Positions 13,608 through 15,100 of a stretch of DNA of 15,100 nt are shown one piece after another. The DNA is from UBA9214 sp964443845 (GTDB taxonomy: Bacteria; Pseudomonadota; Gammaproteobacteria; UBA9214). Both the position numbers and the translations under genes were made by a program. Numbering within the stretch: the stretch's first letter is position 1; every line of letters begins with the position of its first letter. The notes below the pieces were generated by a model. That model was not told the DNA's origin. It searched no databases and was given only the letters and a program-made list of their open reading frames with translations. The stretch lies in the NCBI GenBank assembly GCA_964443845.1, contig CAYUFA010000061.1:1-15100 (forward strand). The letters are read 5' to 3'.

Positions 13608-13917
13608 TGTCGGCCGGATACTTCCGGTCATTGTCCTCGATCTTGGCATGGACCGCTGCCTCGATATCGATGTCCAGCTTGTCCGCGAGGCGGATGAGAT
13701 AGATCTGGATGTCGGCAATCTCCTGCCCCACCCTGGCGAGTTTGTCCGGTGCGAGTTCCAGGCTCTGCGCCTCGGTCAGCCACTGGAAGTGCTCCACCAG
13801 CTCGGCCGCCTCGACGATCAGCGCCATTGCAAGGTTTTTCGGGGAATGGAACTGGTCCCAGTCGCGCACGGCGGCAAAGTCCCGCAGCCGCAGCTTGATG
13901 TCTTCGAGCGTCTCCAC
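13558..13917 (-). CDS. MazG-like nucleotide pyrophosphohydrolase (119 aa)
   Basis: All-alpha NTP pyrophosphatase of the MazG / RS21-C6 (dCTPase-like) family, which hydrolyses non-canonical or excess nucleotides and so cleans the nucleotide pool. The start is a GTG at 13915-13917 with AGGAAGG about 5 bases upstream; the frame upstream of it is not credible. Visible: RDWDQFHSPKNLAMALIVEA (18-37), with the metal-binding E36xxE39, then LVEHFQWLT (40-48), and GQEIADIQIYLIRLAD (64-79) with E66xxD69. This gives the family's E-x2-E...E-x2-D set. The C-terminal stretch IEDNDRKYPADKVRGSARKY is also typical. It is a single-domain type, shorter than E. coli MazG. The 3' end, including the stop, lies in the duplicated 55-bp block, so the fragment before the gap is an assembly copy and not a second gene. 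Confidence 0.9.
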   Translation of the reverse strand: METLEDIKLRLRDFAAVRDWDQFHSPKNLAMALIVEAAELVEHFQWLTEAQSLELAPDKLARVGQEIADIQIYLIRLADKLDIDIEAAVHAKIEDNDRKYPADKVRGSARKYSDCEDGC

Positions 13918-13949
13918 GACAGCCTTCCTGGACGGAGAGATTGGATACC

Positions 13950-13975
13950 GGCGTGCCTGCCGGTGCAGGCACGCC
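13950..13975 (-). promoter_or_regulatory. Perfect 11-bp hairpin in the leader of the MazG-like gene
   Basis: GGCGTGCCTGC (13950-13960) pairs with GCAGGCACGCC (13965-13975) around a CGGT loop, 32 bases upstream of the GTG start. No T-run follows. If transcribed it would be a stable 5' leader stem-loop; it could instead be a repeat or a protein site. Confidence 0.5.
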
Positions 13976-14068
13976 CCGATGGTAGCACGTCCGGCGAACC
14001 CCGGAACCGTCTCTTCAGACCGTACCAGAAGGGACAGCCGGCCCGCACGGGGCGTTTCTGCCGGCCAC

Positions 14069-14087
14069 CGGTACGGCAACCGTACCG
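14069..14087. repeat. 8-bp inverted repeat CGGTACGG / CCGTACCG
   Basis: CGGTACGG (14069-14076) and CCGTACCG (14080-14087) are perfect arms around CAA. They sit between the MazG-like gene and the divergent Cys-rich exported gene. This could be an operator or a small hairpin. Confidence 0.4.
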
Positions 14088-14211
14088 TCACAATACCCTG
14101 CGATACCTGATCTTGCATGGGTTCGGGTCAAGGCTTTACCGTAGGGTTCCGTTACAGAGTACCGGGAAGACCCTGAGTACAGGGAGTTTGGTTGGAAATT
14201 CAGGAGGTTTT

Positions 14212-14511
14212 ATGAAGTTGTCCATTCTTCGTCTTGCCCGGCTGGCGTGCCTGGGCGGGGTACTGGCCGCCGGTGGCACATTGGCCTGCCAGCCCGAACA
14301 GGATGGTTGCCTGGGATGCAATGATGACCAGTTGCCGGTATGCCTCAATTCTTTCGTGCAGGAAATCTGCAATGCATCCGGCAATCCGGCCAATTGCGAC
14401 ACGCACCGCGCATACGATGATGCGGAACGCTACGTGCTGATCAGCACCGGCAGCCACATGGCACGGGTCACCTCGCTGATGCGCAGCGCGCGGAAATACC
14501 AGATGCACTGA
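14212..14511 (+). CDS. Exported Cys-rich protein with CxxC (99 aa), unknown function
   Basis: The ATG at 14212 has a perfect AGGAGG (14202-14207) four bases upstream; the longer upstream frame crosses the assembly gap and is not real. An N-terminal export signal, MKLSILRLARLACLGGVLAA, is followed by GGTLAC. Cleavage may occur after T-L-A, or Cys26 may be lipidated, though T-L-A-C is a poor lipobox. Mature cysteines are at 26, 33, 36, 44, 53 and 62, including DGCLGC (CxxC at 33-36) and PVCLNSF, EICNASG and NCDTH. That is six cysteines in 37 residues, suited to disulfides or metal or heme contact in the periplasm; there is no CxxCH, so it is not c-type cytochrome-like. The C-terminal third is cysteine-free and basic. 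I do not recognise the family. It is followed by a repeat-rich gap. Confidence 0.75.
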   Translation: MKLSILRLARLACLGGVLAAGGTLACQPEQDGCLGCNDDQLPVCLNSFVQEICNASGNPANCDTHRAYDDAERYVLISTGSHMARVTSLMRSARKYQMH

Positions 14512-14848
14512 GTGCTGGTGGATGCACCAGGCGGCACTCCCGTCGCTGCGGTGGGGCGAGTTCCCGCAGGGTGCTCGCCAGCTCATTCCGGACGGCGTCG
14601 CTTCTCGTTCAGCGGCATGGTGCGCCCGTCGTGCACACCCGCAGGACTTCCCCGGCTTTCAGGCTACCCACGGCATTGCGAGGACCGCGCGGCCGCAGGC
14701 CGTGGCGGGACGCGGCAATCTCCACACGACGCATCCGGCTCATGAGATTGCTGCGCTACGCTTGCAATGAACACTTATCAACCGTGCAGGGCACTCCTGC
14801 GCACCGGAAGGATTGCTCAACCGGTAGCAATGGTGCGCACGGGGCACC
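14512..14848. other. Intergenic stretch between convergent genes
   Basis: 337 bases without a supported gene. It contains a small stem-loop directly after the stop (CTGGTG 14515-14520, CACCAG 14525-14530, loop GATG; no T-run) and the palindromic element at 14674-14769. Open frames here lack ribosome sites and recognisable protein. Confidence 0.6.
14674..14769. mobile_element. MITE/REP-like palindromic element (96 bp)
   Basis: Bounded by CATTGCGAGG at 14674 and the inverted CTTGCAATG at 14769, with a second inverted pair inside: GCAATCTC (14715-14722) and GAGATTGC (14744-14751). The layout matches the widespread CATTGCGAGG...GGCAATCTC / GAGATTGC...GCAATG palindromic repeats found in many bacterial genomes, which I know from general experience. 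It encodes nothing and lies between convergent genes, a usual location. Confidence 0.7.
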
Positions 14849-15100
14849 CTACAGCGCATCGATCACGGCATTGAACGTTCGGCTGGGCCGCATGACCGCG
14901 CTCGTCCTGGCACGATCCGGGCGGTAGTAGCCGCCGATATCCACCGCCCCGCCCTGTACACGCTGGAGCTCGTCGACGATCGTTGCCTCGTGGTCGGCCA
15001 GCTGGCTGGCCACCGGCGCAAACTTCGCCTGCAGGTCCCTGTCCGCTTGCTGACCGGCCAGCGCCTGCGCCCAGTACAGGGCGAGATAGAAATGACTGCC
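14849..15100 (-). CDS. icd: Monomeric NADP-dependent isocitrate dehydrogenase, C-terminal 83 residues
   Basis: The 3' end of the monomeric (about 740-aa) type of isocitrate dehydrogenase (EC 1.1.1.42). It oxidises isocitrate to 2-oxoglutarate with NADP in the TCA cycle and is unrelated in sequence to the dimeric E. coli enzyme. The gene continues beyond base 15100. The visible C-terminus reads GSHFYLALYWAQALAGQ at the window edge, then KFAPVASQLADHEATIVDEL, VDIGGYYRPD and MRPSRTFNAVIDAL before the TAG at 14849-14851. GSHFYLALYWA and DIGGYY are characteristic of this enzyme. The end is intact. It converges with the Cys-rich exported gene, with a palindromic repeat between them. Confidence 0.93.
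   Translation of the reverse strand, partial: GSHFYLALYWAQALAGQQADRDLQAKFAPVASQLADHEATIVDELQRVQGGAVDIGGYYRPDRARTSAVMRPSRTFNAVIDAL

Noticed and set aside
13210..14511. 433-codon + frame running through the N gap into the Cys-rich exported gene
   Set aside because: It depends on Ns being read as open codons. The real start is the ATG at 14212 with AGGAGG and a signal peptide.

Overview
The window is GC-rich, densely coded bacterial chromosome with genes on both strands. The gene set suggests a gammaproteobacterium, possibly of the Chromatiales/Ectothiorhodospiraceae type: PdxH, a TtcA-like PP-loop enzyme, HipBA, a YfcE-like phosphoesterase, a lipase maturation factor homologue, a DUF4202 protein, a YihY/BrkB protein, a SagB-like dehydrogenase, a MazG-like pyrophosphatase and monomeric isocitrate dehydrogenase. 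The lineage is inferred from protein resemblance only. A run of 100 N flanked by an exact 55-bp repeat shows that this is draft or metagenome-assembled sequence.

Layout. 1-437 (+): 3' part of a NERD-domain gene. 465-845 (-): small GIY-YIG-like protein. 980-1621 (+): pdxH. 1837-2439 (+): unknown 200-aa protein. 2454-5549 (-): hipB, hipA, a TtcA-like tRNA-thiolation enzyme and a stand-alone cyclic-nucleotide-binding-fold protein. hipB has a near-consensus sigma70 promoter framed by repeated TCG-N10-CGA operator-like sites in an AT-rich patch. 5749-6372 (-): metallophosphoesterase, divergent from 6556-8175 (+), a lipase maturation factor homologue ending in four exact-length 48-bp coding repeats. 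8347-8958 (-): DUF4202 protein. 9127-10008 (-): YihY/BrkB membrane protein. 10073-10252 (-): 59-aa Cys-rich protein. 10373-10741 (-): lipoprotein. 10886-12496 (-): two-domain SagB-like nitroreductase. 12677-13165 (+): exported 162-aa protein. 13398-13607: assembly junction. 13558-13917 (-): MazG-like pyrophosphatase. 14212-14511 (+): exported Cys-rich 99-aa protein. 14674-14769: MITE/REP-like palindromic element. 14849-15100 (-): 3' end of monomeric NADP-isocitrate dehydrogenase.

Most genes look like single housekeeping or orphan transcription units. The one clear functional module is the autoregulated HipBA toxin-antitoxin pair, with tRNA-modification and signal-sensing genes downstream on the same strand. 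Non-coding structure includes the hipBA control region, the coding minisatellite, a MITE-like repeat, a recurring CTAGAACCYGTCTCA-type motif that supplies the TAG stop of two unrelated genes, and several hairpins in leaders and gene tails. I found no rRNA, tRNA, CRISPR array or intact insertion sequence.
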